Positions 7,701 to 16,605 are shown, numbered from the stretch's first letter. The stretch is 64,000 bases of DNA from an uncultured Lachnospiraceae bacterium (GCA_910585625.1 CAJUFQ010000012.1:29298-93297); one strand, 5' to 3'. Program-made: numbers and translations. The notes: generated by a model from the letters alone, not told the origin.

Positions 7701-9509
7701 ATGAAGAAGAAAAAAATAATTAAAATTGTAATTCCGATAACAGTTGTGGTTCTGATTGCAGGCGCAGCGGCGCTGAACAAGGCGGCAAGCGCAGGCAGGC
7801 AGATTGCAGAGGCCATGCAGGTGGAAGGCATCAAGGCGGAGACCGGGGATGTGACGGAAGTCGTGGAAACGAACGGCACAGTCATCAGCGGGGAGCAGAA
7901 GGTGATATTTTCTCCGGTAAACGCCAGCGTGGAAAGCGCAGATTTCCAGGTAGGAGATCTTGTGAACGCGGGAGATTTGTTGGTGACGTTCGGCCTTAAG
8001 GATTTAGAGGAGCAGAACCAGAAAGCGGAGCTGACGGTAAAGGCAGGAGAGCTTGGCTACCAGGATAGCGTGAGTCAGGCGAACAGGGCGGCAAGCCGCC
8101 AGGCAGACGCCAGGAATAAGGCTGCGCAGCTGCAGGCACAGGTGAATGCCAAGGAACAAGAGGTAGCAAACCTGAGCAATGCGCTTGCCGGGACAATCAG
8201 TGCGCAGGAGGCATCCCGCCAGCAGGAAGAAAATCATGTCAATGGGCAGATTGCGGATTTGCAGGAACAGCTGGAGACAGCAAAAGAACAGGAAGCGTCT
8301 GCCAAAGCTTCCTATGAAAAAGCAGTCAGCAGCCAGCAGTCGGCACAGGTAAATTTTGACGCTGCCGCCGCAGCGGCCAGCAGCGAGCCGGAAAAATTGG
8401 ACGATGCCCGGGAGAAACTGAACAAGGCTAATAAAGAGCTGGCAGATGCAAAGAACAATTATGAGGCAAAGCAGCAGGAGGCTGCTTCCTTAGAGCAGCA
8501 GATAGGGACTTTGCAGGGGACATTGTCTGCGCCGGGTACAGACATAGCGGCTGGCGACCCGAATCTGCAGCAGCAGCTGCAGAATGCCCAGGGAGAGCTG
8601 GCAGAACTGAAAGCGAACCTGGAAAGCCAAAAAGCGATGGCAGAAGGCGACAGCGGGGCGTTAAGCAGCGCGGCCAGGGAGCAGATGCTGACAAATAATA
8701 ATCTGGCTGAGCTGGAGAGCAAGTCTTTAGAGGAGCTGATAGCAGAAGGGAGAAAGGGAATCAGCGCGGATTTTGATGGCGTGATTTCCGATAAGCAGAT
8801 TATGGAGGGCGCGATGGTCACGCAAGGAATGCAGCTATTTACGCTGCAGAGCATTGAGGATGTGAATGTGGAAGTGACGCTTTCCAAGAATGTCTATGCC
8901 AAGGTGAAGGAGGGGCAGAAAGCGGAGATAACTCTTGCCGGGCAGACGTACCAGGGTACAGTCAAGCGCATCAGCAGGATTGCCATTGACGGCGCAGCCG
9001 GAACGAACCAGGCAGCAGTGGCCTCTGCCGCCATCATGGCGACGATACATATCGATAACCCCGATGAGGATATTTTCCTGGGCGTGGATGCGAAAGTGAA
9101 GATTCAGGCTGCGGAGGCTAAAAATGTACTTATCCTGCCTACGGAAGCAGTTAACATTGGCAAAGACGGCACGTTCTGCTGGGTAGATGAGGATGGTGTC
9201 CTGACAAAGCGCAGCATCACTACGGGGGTGACTTCCGATGAATACGCGGAGATTACCCAAGGGCTCGATGAAGGCGAGACGGTCATCACTGACCCAGGCA
9301 GCCACGAGGAGGGAGATTCCATAACTGTGACAGAGGCAGAGGACGATGCTGCGGCAGGCACGGAGGATGAGCCAGGAACGGACGCTGGCGCAGCAGGAAC
9401 AGACAGTGAACAAGAGGAAGGTAATGGCGCAGCGGGAACAGACAGTGAACAAGAGGAAAGCGCTGGCGCAGCAGCCGAGACGTCAGGTGCTGATGTCACT
9501 GCAGAATAA
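7701..9509 (+). CDS. Efflux adaptor (MacA/HlyD family) with long coiled coil
   Basis: This 602-residue membrane-fusion protein has one N-terminal membrane segment (IVIPITVVVLIAGAAAL). A lipoyl/barrel half follows (about 45-105), then a very long Ala/Gln/Glu-rich coiled coil (about 110-330), the second barrel half with DFDGVISDKQIMEGA, and a C-terminal beta domain. It couples the MacB-like permease to an extracellular structure or substrate. The last 60 residues are a low-complexity acidic tail containing two near-identical 33-base DNA repeats (9387-9419 and 9426-9458, period 39). The tail is not needed for the family fold. Confidence 0.88.
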   Translation: MKKKKIIKIVIPITVVVLIAGAAALNKAASAGRQIAEAMQVEGIKAETGDVTEVVETNGTVISGEQKVIFSPVNASVESADFQVGDLVNAGDLLVTFGLKDLEEQNQKAELTVKAGELGYQDSVSQANRAASRQADARNKAAQLQAQVNAKEQEVANLSNALAGTISAQEASRQQEENHVNGQIADLQEQLETAKEQEASAKASYEKAVSSQQSAQVNFDAAAAAASSEPEKLDDAREKLNKANKELADAKNNYEAKQQEAASLEQQIGTLQGTLSAPGTDIAAGDPNLQQQLQNAQGELAELKANLESQKAMAEGDSGALSSAAREQMLTNNNLAELESKSLEELIAEGRKGISADFDGVISDKQIMEGAMVTQGMQLFTLQSIEDVNVEVTLSKNVYAKVKEGQKAEITLAGQTYQGTVKRISRIAIDGAAGTNQAAVASAAIMATIHIDNPDEDIFLGVDAKVKIQAAEAKNVLILPTEAVNIGKDGTFCWVDEDGVLTKRSITTGVTSDEYAEITQGLDEGETVITDPGSHEEGDSITVTEAEDDAAAGTEDEPGTDAGAAGTDSEQEEGNGAAGTDSEQEESAGAAAETSGADVTAE

Positions 9510-9522
9510 AAGAGGTGTATCG

Positions 9523-10758
9523 ATGGGCAATATGATGGAATATATCAAAATGGCGTTCAAAAACATCAAAGCCAATAAGGGCCGTTCTTTTCTTACGATG
9601 CTAGGTATTATTATTGGTATTTCCTCGGTAATCATGGTAATGGCTGTGGGAGACGGCACGGCAAATGCCATGAATTCTGAGGTGGAAGATTTGGGAACGG
9701 GGCAGATCAGCGTTTATTGCAGCAATAATGCGGTGACTGCCGAAACTTGGATTACGCCAGAGGATCTTGAGGCAATCAAGGAAACTATTGATGGCGTAGA
9801 TGGGGCGACGCCCAATGACGGCGCGTCTGGGTCGACTGTTACCGGGAAAGGGGAGTTCTCCCTTTCTCTCGGCGGAGGAACGGAAGATATGCAGAAGACC
9901 ATGAATTTTACCATGAAAAGAGGCTCTTATTTTACGGCAGCGGATGTGGAGGAAGGAAACCGGGTCTGCGTTCTTTCTGACAGCGACGCTAAGCGTCTGT
10001 TTGGTTCTGATGATGTGGTGGGCATGGACATCGAGGTGGAGATTGGCGGCATCAGCGGGAGCTACCGTATTGTAGGAGTAACCCAGCAGAAGGAAAATAC
10101 CAGTTTTGTCAGCTATACCTATGAGGGAATGCCGGTCTCGCTGGATGTTCCGTATACGTCATTTGAATATTTTGGCTGGGAGAGCAATTCGTTTTATTCG
10201 GCAACCGTTTTTGCCAACGACCAGGCCAGCGGCGAAGAGGTGGTACGCAACATTATCCATCTGTTGGAAAGCAGGCATCAATGCGCGGGAGAAGAATATT
10301 TCCAGATTGAGAGCTTCCAGGATATGCTGTCGGAACTGAACACTATGCTGGCGATTGTCACGACATTCATTTCTTGCGTGGCAGCAATCTCCCTTATTGT
10401 AGGCGGTATCGGCGTCATGAACATTATGCTGGTATCTGTGACGGAACGTACACGGGAAATCGGCATCCGCAAGTCCTTGGGGGCTAAAACATCCTCCATT
10501 TTAATGCAGTTTCTTGCCGAAGCCGCAATTCTTACGGTTTTGGGCGGAATTATCGGTATCGTCTTAGGGCTTCTGGGAGCAATGGGGGCCTGTGGGTTGA
10601 TGAGCGCATCCATGGGCAGCGCCATTCATCCTGGCATCAAAGCAAGCACGATTCTTGGGGCAACGCTGTTTTCCTGCGGTATTGGGGTATTTTTTGGAAT
10701 TTACCCGGCGAGGAAAGCAGCGAAGCTCAGCCCGATTGAGGCATTGAGGCGGAATTAA
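9523..10758 (+). CDS. ABC transporter permease (MacB/FtsX family)
   Basis: This 411-residue permease starts at 9523 after AGAGGTG. It has an N-terminal membrane helix (SFLTMLGIIIGISSVIMVMAV), a large extracytoplasmic MacB_PCD domain (about 45-285), and three C-terminal helices with the family motif MLVSVTERTREIGIRKSLGA between the first two. It forms the export channel for the preceding ATPase and adaptor. The reading frame extends upstream into the adaptor gene, but the alignment and ribosome site support this start. Confidence 0.92.
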   Translation: MGNMMEYIKMAFKNIKANKGRSFLTMLGIIIGISSVIMVMAVGDGTANAMNSEVEDLGTGQISVYCSNNAVTAETWITPEDLEAIKETIDGVDGATPNDGASGSTVTGKGEFSLSLGGGTEDMQKTMNFTMKRGSYFTAADVEEGNRVCVLSDSDAKRLFGSDDVVGMDIEVEIGGISGSYRIVGVTQQKENTSFVSYTYEGMPVSLDVPYTSFEYFGWESNSFYSATVFANDQASGEEVVRNIIHLLESRHQCAGEEYFQIESFQDMLSELNTMLAIVTTFISCVAAISLIVGGIGVMNIMLVSVTERTREIGIRKSLGAKTSSILMQFLAEAAILTVLGGIIGIVLGLLGAMGACGLMSASMGSAIHPGIKASTILGATLFSCGIGVFFGIYPARKAAKLSPIEALRRN

Positions 10759-10842
10759 GAGAATTCTGTGAACGGAAATGAGGAGGCTTGGTAGCAACAG
10801 AAGAAAATCTGAAGTGGCAAATAGCAGTATGGGGAAACAGGC

Positions 10843-10893
10843 AGCCCGCAGTTCCTTTTTTCTTTCGAGGATATAAATAAGGAACTGCGGGCT
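10843..10893. repeat. 15-bp perfect inverted repeat after the efflux operon
   Basis: AGCCCGCAGTTCCTT (10843-10857) is exactly complementary to AAGGAACTGCGGGCT (10879-10893), with a 21-base AT-rich loop. Neither side is followed by a clean T tract, so it is not a textbook terminator. It may still end or stabilise the convergent transcripts. Confidence 0.6.
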
Positions 10894-10926
10894 TCCTGCT
10901 TTCCTGATGAGCATTGGAAAGCGCTG

Positions 10927-11967
10927 CTATTTTATGCGGAAAGTATATCCGCTTTTTTTTGCATATTTCTCTGCATTTGAACCTTTGCTGCCGTAGATAA
11001 CGAGTTTCTCACTGCACCCGGCAAAGGCGTCTTTATTGATTTTTGTGACGCTTTTGGGAATAACTACACTGCTCAATCCGCTACAGAAAGCAAACGCACT
11101 GTCTTCGATGCGTATTACGCTGTTTGGAATGACCACATTCTTCAGCCCGGTGCAGTAACCAAATGAAGAGCCTCCGATGTTTTTCACGCCGTTCGGTATG
11201 CTTACGCTTTTTAAATTTTTGCAGTTATAGAACGTGTAGGTTCCTATACGTTTTACATTTTTCGGAATAGCTATGTTTTTCAAACCGCTGCAGTTCTCAA
11301 AGGCGCTTCCCCCGATGTAGTTTACACTTTTGGGTATTTTTATGCTTTCTAACTTGCCGCAGCCACGAAATGCAGCTTGCCCGATACGCTTTGTGCTATT
11401 AGGAATGCGCAAGTTACTCAAGGAGCTACAATAACAAAAAGCAAAATCTCCGATGCTTTTTACGCTTTTGGGAATGCTCACGTTTCTCAAGCTGGTGCAG
11501 GATTGAAATGTACACACTCCGATGCTTTTTACGCTTTTGGGAATGCTCACACGTTTTAATTCCGAACAGCCATAAAATGCTGCACTTCCGATGTTTTTTA
11601 CACCATTGGGTATGTTTATGCTTCTAAGGCCGGAATAAGAAAAGGCCTCTTTCCCGATGTTTTTTACGCTGTTAGGGATGGTCACGCTTTTTAATTTGTG
11701 GCAATATTGAAAAGCACCTTTGCCAATAGTTTTTACATTTTTGGGAATTACGACTTTTTCAGCATTTCCATTGTACTTTATTAATATTCCATTTCGAATT
11801 TTGAAGTCATTGTTTGCTGCGCGGTTATTTTCTTCGATGAATTCTTGGCTGCTTTCTTTTGGCAACGCCATATCTGCCTCTGCTGCGGATGCGATGGGTA
11901 CGGGAGCAAGCAATAATGCGCTAATCAAGAGCGCGGCTGACTGTTTCAATATTTTTTTGCAGTTCAT
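10927..11967 (-). CDS. BspA-like leucine-rich-repeat surface protein
   Basis: This is a 346-residue secreted protein. A signal peptide (residues 1-29, ending PIASAA) is followed by about 40 non-repeat residues. Roughly eleven 23-residue LRR_5 repeats come next, with the pattern SVTIPNSVKNIGKEAFSYC. A short C-terminal cap ends YAKKSGYTFRIK. Such repeats mediate binding to host or bacterial surfaces. No LPXTG or NPQTN-like signal or membrane anchor is visible, so the attachment mode is unknown. The gene is monocistronic and preceded by a promoter and a terminator-like hairpin. Confidence 0.85.
   Translation of the reverse strand: MNCKKILKQSAALLISALLLAPVPIASAAEADMALPKESSQEFIEENNRAANNDFKIRNGILIKYNGNAEKVVIPKNVKTIGKGAFQYCHKLKSVTIPNSVKNIGKEAFSYSGLRSINIPNGVKNIGSAAFYGCSELKRVSIPKSVKSIGVCTFQSCTSLRNVSIPKSVKSIGDFAFCYCSSLSNLRIPNSTKRIGQAAFRGCGKLESIKIPKSVNYIGGSAFENCSGLKNIAIPKNVKRIGTYTFYNCKNLKSVSIPNGVKNIGGSSFGYCTGLKNVVIPNSVIRIEDSAFAFCSGLSSVVIPKSVTKINKDAFAGCSEKLVIYGSKGSNAEKYAKKSGYTFRIK
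10936..10960 (+). terminator. Possible terminator of the efflux operon
   Basis: GCGGA (10936-10940) pairs with TCCGC (10948-10952), followed by eight T residues (10953-10960) on the plus strand. It lies inside the 3' end of the convergent LRR gene. The short stem makes it weak on its own. Confidence 0.45.
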
Positions 11968-12047
11968 TGTCAGTATCCCTCCTATTTTCGTTATATTTGT
12001 ATCATTAATTTAAAATAAATTGCGGTCTACTCTGAATTTACAAAAAA

Positions 12048-12125
12048 GATTCGGGTGTCAAAAGGTGGCATAAATATAGAAACTGACGATACAAATTTTA
12101 AAAGCCAGCTTTTGATACCCGAATC
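12048..12125 (-). promoter_or_regulatory. Leader hairpin with T tract upstream of the LRR gene (attenuator or small RNA)
   Basis: Two 22-base arms (12104-12125 and 12048-12069) pair with three mismatches around a 34-base AT-rich loop. Read on the minus strand, the hairpin is followed at once by six T residues (12047-12042). The predicted start of transcription from the upstream promoter falls at the first base of the hairpin. The structure would therefore end most transcripts at about 85 bases, unless antitermination allows the LRR gene to be read. Confidence 0.5.
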
Positions 12126-12132
12126 CAAAGAA

Positions 12133-12161
12133 AGGATATCATAGTGAACAAATGCTGTCAA
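12133..12161 (-). promoter_or_regulatory. Candidate promoter for the LRR gene
   Basis: On the minus strand TTGACA (12161-12156) is separated by 17 bases from TATCCT (12138-12133). The spacing is ideal and the -35 is perfect. It would start RNA near 12126. Confidence 0.5.
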
Positions 12162-12257
12162 ATCTAAAATGTGTAATGTAAGAATAAGAATTGACGAAGC
12201 TTCTGTCTTGTGGCAAGATGTAAGGAAGCAGATGAAAACCAGAAGGAGGAGGGGAAT

Positions 12258-12737
12258 ATGATGGATAGGGAAATAAAACGGGTGACTGACTCCATGACAG
12301 AGCATATTTATCAGGTGCGCCCAGAGCATCTGAATGCAGCAGGACGGCTGTTCGGCGGCAAGTTGATGGAGTGGATAGACGAAAATGCTGCTTTGGTGGG
12401 CATGCGCCATTCCGGCGGCAGCATTACTACAGCATCTGTTGATAACCTCAGATTCATCCGAGGTGCGTTCCAAAACGACTTGGTGGTAGTGATTGCGAGA
12501 ATAACTTATGTAGGAAATACTTCTATGGAAGTGCGGGTGGACACTTATGTAGAGGATTTTAAGGGAACACGCAAACCTATCAACCGTGCGTACCTGACGC
12601 TGGTTGCCGTAGATGATAATGGGACTCCGCGGAAGGTTCCTCCTATTCTGTTGGAAACAGAGAGTGAAAAGGCGGAGTGGAAAGCGGCGGAAAAGCGTAA
12701 GGAATTGCGGATACAACGTAAGAGGGAAGGGTTTTGA
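12258..12737 (+). CDS. Acyl-CoA thioesterase (hotdog fold)
   Basis: This 159-residue single-hotdog protein of the YciA/acyl-CoA hydrolase type releases CoA from acyl-CoA in the cytoplasm. Residues about 19-40 carry the typical AAGRLFGGKLMEWIDENAAL, in which the Asp is the usual catalytic position; TTASVDNLRFI follows. The start is set by AGGAGGAGG. It has a basic, charged C-terminus. The acyl chain preferred cannot be read from sequence. Confidence 0.85.
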   Translation: MMDREIKRVTDSMTEHIYQVRPEHLNAAGRLFGGKLMEWIDENAALVGMRHSGGSITTASVDNLRFIRGAFQNDLVVVIARITYVGNTSMEVRVDTYVEDFKGTRKPINRAYLTLVAVDDNGTPRKVPPILLETESEKAEWKAAEKRKELRIQRKREGF

Positions 12738-12745
12738 GAGCATTT

Positions 12746-12765
12746 TATCTGGTATATACCAGATA
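12746..12765. promoter_or_regulatory. Perfect 20-bp palindrome, possible operator
   Basis: TATCTGGTATATACCAGATA reads identically on both strands. It lies nine bases after the thioesterase stop and 30 bases before the next gene, where a dimeric repressor could act. It has no T tract and is not a terminator. Confidence 0.45.
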
Positions 12766-12795
12766 TTATGGGGAATATTATACAGGAGAAGAAAG

Positions 12796-12978
12796 ATGCA
12801 GACGTCAACTTTAAAGAGAAGTGAATTTAAAAAAAGTGAGCTGGAGGACTTAAATAAACTTTTAGTGATTGCTAAGGGACAGAAAGACTGTATAAATTTG
12901 AACTTGGTTTATATGACATTTACTTTAAATGAGCAGAATTATGAAAAAGTAATGAATTTTTTTCTGAGCGGGGTATAA
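12796..12978 (+). CDS. Small hypothetical protein (60 aa)
   Basis: The start is preceded by AGGAGAAGAAAG. The protein is mainly charged helix (KRSEFKKSELEDLNKLL) followed by a hydrophobic strand (NLNLVYMTFTL). I recognise no family. The following broken gene begins two bases after its stop, so the two were probably a pair in one transcript. Confidence 0.5.
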   Translation: MQTSTLKRSEFKKSELEDLNKLLVIAKGQKDCINLNLVYMTFTLNEQNYEKVMNFFLSGV

Positions 12979-12980
12979 CT

Positions 12981-13580
12981 ATGATTCAGGATGACGTTGA
13001 ACCGGATGTGACGGCCTACGTCTGTGAGGGGGAGAAAGCAGAAATCAGGGGAAAATATGTCTCGGCCGAGGAAGATGATAAAGAAGCGGTCGTCAGAAAT
13101 TGCTGTTTTGTGGAACAGGTTGTTAGTCTTGCAGCAGAAGAGAAACAGCAGATTTTCCGAATGGTTTCTTCTGGAAAAGAGTTGTGGGATAAAAGGGAAA
13201 GTATTTATCCCCACCTGGTATTTTGCGATTGTGTGAAAAAACAGTTGGAAGAACCCAGAAACTTATTACATATTAAGATGATAATGAAAAAACTGCAGAT
13301 ATTGGAAGACTATTTTCGGGATTTTGGCGGAAAGTTTGAGAAAGACAAGGTAGGATAGGGCTGCAGGGAAGAATCAGAAACTGTTAAGAAGAATGAAAAG
13401 CTGCGGAGGATGCGGGTGTTTGAGCTTCCAGATAAGAGAAAAGTATTTTTCTCTTGGCATATCAGCTTTTCTGGAGATTTTCCAGGAAGGATACATTTTA
13501 TCCCGGATGCAGAGAAGGGAGTTGGCATCATAGGCTACGTGGGGAAGCATCTGCCTACGAAGAACCATCCTACCATATGA
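12981..13580 (+). pseudogene. Hypothetical gene interrupted by an in-frame TAG
   Basis: The frame runs 125 codons from 12981 to a TAG at 13356-13358. It continues in the same frame for 73 more codons to TGA at 13578-13580. The downstream part is clearly protein-like (VFELPDKRKVFFSWHISFSG, then GRIHFIPDAEKG, then IGYVGKHLPT) and lacks a plausible start of its own, because the only good ATG (13420) abuts GGAGG with no spacing. The simplest reading is one 199-codon gene with a nonsense mutation. I do not recognise the family. The upstream part is Glu/Lys-rich with a Cys-pair motif CDCVKK. Readthrough cannot be excluded. Confidence 0.6.
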
Positions 13581-13596
13581 TGTTGGAGGAGGAGAG

Positions 13597-14391
13597 ATGA
13601 GAAAAAAGCCCGATTGGAAATTTATTGTCCCATTTCTGATAGCGTTTGCCGTGTTCTTGGTAGCTGTCGTAAAGCTTGGCATGTTGCTGTGGGAATATTA
13701 TAAGGGTGGCCGGGAGTATCGGGATTTAAAGGAATCGGTTGTTTCCGCAAGGGAAGATACAGATGGCTTGAAAGAGCAGGAAGCTGGGTTTTTCGTGGAT
13801 TTTGAGAAACTTCGGAAAGTCAATCCTGACGTCGTGGGCTGGATTCGCATTGAGAAATTAGGAATCAGCTATCCGATTGTGCAAGGTGAGGACAACGAGT
13901 ATTATCTGGCGCATACTTTCTATAAAAAAGAGAATAAATGTGGCAGTATTTTCATGGAGGCAGAGAACCAGGGAGATTTCAGTGACCAAAATACGTTTGT
14001 GTATGGGCATAACATGAAAGACAAATCGATGTTTGCCAGGCTGAACGAATTCCGAGAGGAAGACACGTTCCACGAGAATCCTGAATTCTATATATACACA
14101 CCGGCAGGCGTGCGAAAGTATAAAATCTATTCCTGCCAGATAGCGGCCTTAGGGGGAGAATCCTTCCGGCATCAGTTCTCAGGTGTGGATGATTATAGCC
14201 GCTGGCAGGAGGAAGTGCAGGCGCGCAGCCTTTACGCCATGGGGGTGGAGCCGAAAGCTACCCAGAGTACGGTGACACTGATGACTTGCACGCCGGCAGG
14301 CGAGGGTTATCGTTTCCTCGTGCATGGGGCGCTGGAAGAAGAGGCAGAGACAGATAGCGGGGAGGGGATTTCAAGTGGAAGCCAAAGATAG
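13597..14391 (+). CDS. srtB: Class B sortase
   Basis: This 264-residue transpeptidase is anchored by one N-terminal helix (about 10-32). The catalytic triad is His138 (YGHNM), Cys231 (LMTCTP) and Arg239 (YRFLVHG). Class B enzymes attach proteins with NPQTN-like signals to peptidoglycan or assemble surface structures. GGAGGAGGAG precedes the ATG. No substrate with a recognisable class B signal is encoded nearby. The C-terminal 25 residues are acidic and Ser/Gly-rich, beyond the usual domain end. Confidence 0.92.
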   Translation: MRKKPDWKFIVPFLIAFAVFLVAVVKLGMLLWEYYKGGREYRDLKESVVSAREDTDGLKEQEAGFFVDFEKLRKVNPDVVGWIRIEKLGISYPIVQGEDNEYYLAHTFYKKENKCGSIFMEAENQGDFSDQNTFVYGHNMKDKSMFARLNEFREEDTFHENPEFYIYTPAGVRKYKIYSCQIAALGGESFRHQFSGVDDYSRWQEEVQARSLYAMGVEPKATQSTVTLMTCTPAGEGYRFLVHGALEEEAETDSGEGISSGSQR

Positions 14392-14486
14392 CCCCAGGGA
14401 CAAAGAATGAGCATACAGTAAGGCGCATGGTTTGGATAAACTGAATCGATAGTGCAGCAGGGCGGAGAGGAAAAGGAGGAGCAGTA

Positions 14487-15230
14487 ATGAAAGAATTAAC
14501 ACGGGAAGAGAAGATTGAAAAGTTTTTGCAAATGGTGAAGGAATCGGAGAATATCGTCTTCTTTGGCGGCGCCGGGGTATCTACGGAAAGCGGCATCCCA
14601 GATTTCCGCAGTGTGGACGGATTGTATAACCAGGAATATGATTATCCGCCGGAAACGATTTTAAGCCACACATTTTACCGAAGGAACACAGAAGAGTTTT
14701 ACCGTTTTTACCGCAACAAGATGCTGTGCCTGACAGCACAGCCGAACATGGCGCATAAGAAGCTTGCTGAGCTGGAAGCGGCAGGCAAGGTGAAGGCGGT
14801 AGTGACGCAGAATATTGACGGCCTGCACCAGCTTGCCGGGAGCAGGAAAGTCCTGGAGCTTCACGGCAGCGTACACCGCAACTACTGTGAGTCCTGCCAT
14901 CAGCTGTATGATGCCGAGTATATGCTGCATAGCACGGGCGTCCCCCATTGTGAGGCCTGCGGAGGCGACATTAAACCAGATGTGGTGCTTTATGAGGAGG
15001 GGCTTGACAATCGGACGATTCAGGAGGCAGTTTACTATATCAGCAATGCAGACATGCTGATTATCGGCGGAACCTCGCTTGCCGTCTATCCGGCGGCAGG
15101 ATTGGTTGATTATTACCAGGGCAGTAAGCTGGTGCTGGTCAATAAGTCAGCCACGGCGCGGGACGGCATAGCCGATTTAGCGCTGCAGGAAAGTATCGGG
15201 GAATTGTTTGGAATGATTCAGGTTTCTTAA
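14487..15230 (+). CDS. cobB: NAD-dependent protein deacylase (sirtuin)
   Basis: This 247-residue Sir2 enzyme removes acyl groups from protein lysines using NAD. The NAD motif is GGAGVSTESGIPDFRS (about 27-42), QNIDGLH is at 108-114, the catalytic base is His126 (LELHG), and the structural zinc cysteines are Cys134, Cys137, Cys155 and Cys158. The start follows AAGGAGGAGCAGTA. The DUF951 gene begins 29 bases after the stop and is probably cotranscribed. Confidence 0.93.
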   Translation: MKELTREEKIEKFLQMVKESENIVFFGGAGVSTESGIPDFRSVDGLYNQEYDYPPETILSHTFYRRNTEEFYRFYRNKMLCLTAQPNMAHKKLAELEAAGKVKAVVTQNIDGLHQLAGSRKVLELHGSVHRNYCESCHQLYDAEYMLHSTGVPHCEACGGDIKPDVVLYEEGLDNRTIQEAVYYISNADMLIIGGTSLAVYPAAGLVDYYQGSKLVLVNKSATARDGIADLALQESIGELFGMIQVS

Positions 15231-15259
15231 GGGCCTCAGTGGCAAAAGGGAGGAAAATT

Positions 15260-15457
15260 ATGCCGATTCCTTATGAAGTAGGAGATGTCGTGCGCCTCAA
15301 AAAACAGCATCCCTGTGGGAGCAGCGAATGGGAGGTATTGCGCGTGGGGGCGGATTTCCGTCTGAAATGTTTAGGCTGCGGCCATCAGATTATGATTGCC
15401 CGCAAGTTGGTGGAAAAGAATACAAAAGAGATCCGCAAAAAGGAAGATTTTTCCTGA
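15260..15457 (+). CDS. DUF951 small protein
   Basis: This 65-residue protein of the DUF951 family is conserved in Firmicutes and has no assigned function. It is a compact beta domain (YEVGDVVRLKKQHPCGSSEW) with a CxxC pair in LKCLGCGH that could bind a metal. The start at 15260 follows GGGAGG; an earlier in-frame start is less likely because it has no ribosome site. Confidence 0.85.
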   Translation: MPIPYEVGDVVRLKKQHPCGSSEWEVLRVGADFRLKCLGCGHQIMIARKLVEKNTKEIRKKEDFS

Positions 15458-15525
15458 TGCATTTTAGGGGAAAGGATGTTACCATAATAGTATGCTTATA
15501 ACTTTTAAGTAGAAATGTTTATGGG

Positions 15526-16536
15526 ATGATGGAAATGGGCGGACAAAAGAAGAACGGCAGGAAAATCGCAGCCGCCATTGCTGGCGGGTCTGCGGTTTTT
15601 TTGGTATTGTATGCGATTGCAGTAAATCTCCTTGTCAATGCGGCTTTGGTGCCTTCGTTTATGGAACGGTTGGAAGCTTTTGAGAGGATAACGGACGAGA
15701 GCTACGCAGCGCAAGTCCAGACGACAGATATCAAGGAGAACGGGCGGTCGGCATGGGTACAGACAAAAGAATGGCTAAAGACGGCAGAGAGGCGGAAACT
15801 TTCCGTGCAGAGCGAAGATGGTTACAATTTGGTGGCGGAAGTCTTTCCTATGGGAACAGACAGCCATAGGTGGGCGCTTCTGCTGCATGGGTATACCGGG
15901 TGGAAAGAGGAGCTGTATCCCTTTGCTTACTGGTATCACGGGGAGGGTTACCATGTGCTGGCTCCTGATCTCAGATGCCAGGGGGAGAGCGAGGGAGATT
16001 TTATCGGTATGGGATGGACAGACCACTTTGACTGTATGCTATGGATCCAATATATTTTATCGCAGGATGGAGAGGCTGAAATCGTTCTGCATGGGCAGTC
16101 TATGGGCGCGGCGACTGCGTTGATGATGGCGGGGGACGAAGCTTTGCCGGGCAATGTAAAGGCGGTAGTTTCTGACTGTTCTTATACGGACGCCTATGCC
16201 ATGTTCAGCCAGAAAATAGGGGAGTGGTTCGGGCTTCCGGCGTTTCCTTTTGTAGACTCGGCATGTCTGGCGCTTAAGCTTCGCGGAGGTTACGATCTGA
16301 AAGATGCGTCAGCCCTTGAAGCTGTCCGTAGAAGCAAGACACCGACACTGTTTATCCATGGAGGACAGGACGCCATGATATCTGTAGATATGGCAAAAGA
16401 ACTGTACGATGCAGCAGCCGGTCAGAAGGAACTGCTGATTGTGGAAGACGCTGGGCATGCGCAGTCACAAGATAAAGACCCGGGTACATACTATGGCACA
16501 ATCCAAGCATTTTTGGAGAAAAGCCTTGCAAAATAG
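15526..16536 (+). CDS. Membrane-anchored alpha/beta hydrolase
   Basis: This 336-residue protein has one N-terminal membrane helix (about 13-36), so the catalytic domain is probably extracellular. The nucleophile is Ser192 in HGQSMG, the acid Asp282 (HGGQDAMI) and the base His311 (DAGHAQ). HGYTGWKEE supplies the oxyanion loop. It resembles the cephalosporin-deacetylase/BAAT-like hydrolases common in Clostridia. The substrate is unknown. The start is uncertain by a few codons because the ribosome site is weak (GGGATG). Confidence 0.85.
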   Translation: MMEMGGQKKNGRKIAAAIAGGSAVFLVLYAIAVNLLVNAALVPSFMERLEAFERITDESYAAQVQTTDIKENGRSAWVQTKEWLKTAERRKLSVQSEDGYNLVAEVFPMGTDSHRWALLLHGYTGWKEELYPFAYWYHGEGYHVLAPDLRCQGESEGDFIGMGWTDHFDCMLWIQYILSQDGEAEIVLHGQSMGAATALMMAGDEALPGNVKAVVSDCSYTDAYAMFSQKIGEWFGLPAFPFVDSACLALKLRGGYDLKDASALEAVRRSKTPTLFIHGGQDAMISVDMAKELYDAAAGQKELLIVEDAGHAQSQDKDPGTYYGTIQAFLEKSLAK

Positions 16537-16583
16537 GGATAATTATGGTAACATACTGAATCGTGATATATTAATTTATCCTT

Positions 16584-16605
16584 GCTCCCGGCAGGAACCG
16601 GGGGC
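16584..16605 (+). promoter_or_regulatory. Hairpin in the rpsF leader, possible S6:S18 autoregulatory site
   Basis: GCTCCCGG (16584-16591) pairs with CCGGGGGC (16598-16605) around a CAGGAA loop, just upstream of the rpsF ribosome site (AGGAGG, 16619-16624). Leaders of rpsF operons often carry a hairpin bound by the S6:S18 complex with a CCG signature. The location fits, but the exact consensus was not confirmed. Confidence 0.35.

Noticed and set aside
12027..12743. 238-codon minus-strand frame opposite the thioesterase
   Set aside because: It mirrors a recognisable hotdog protein and crosses the leader hairpin; no family features.
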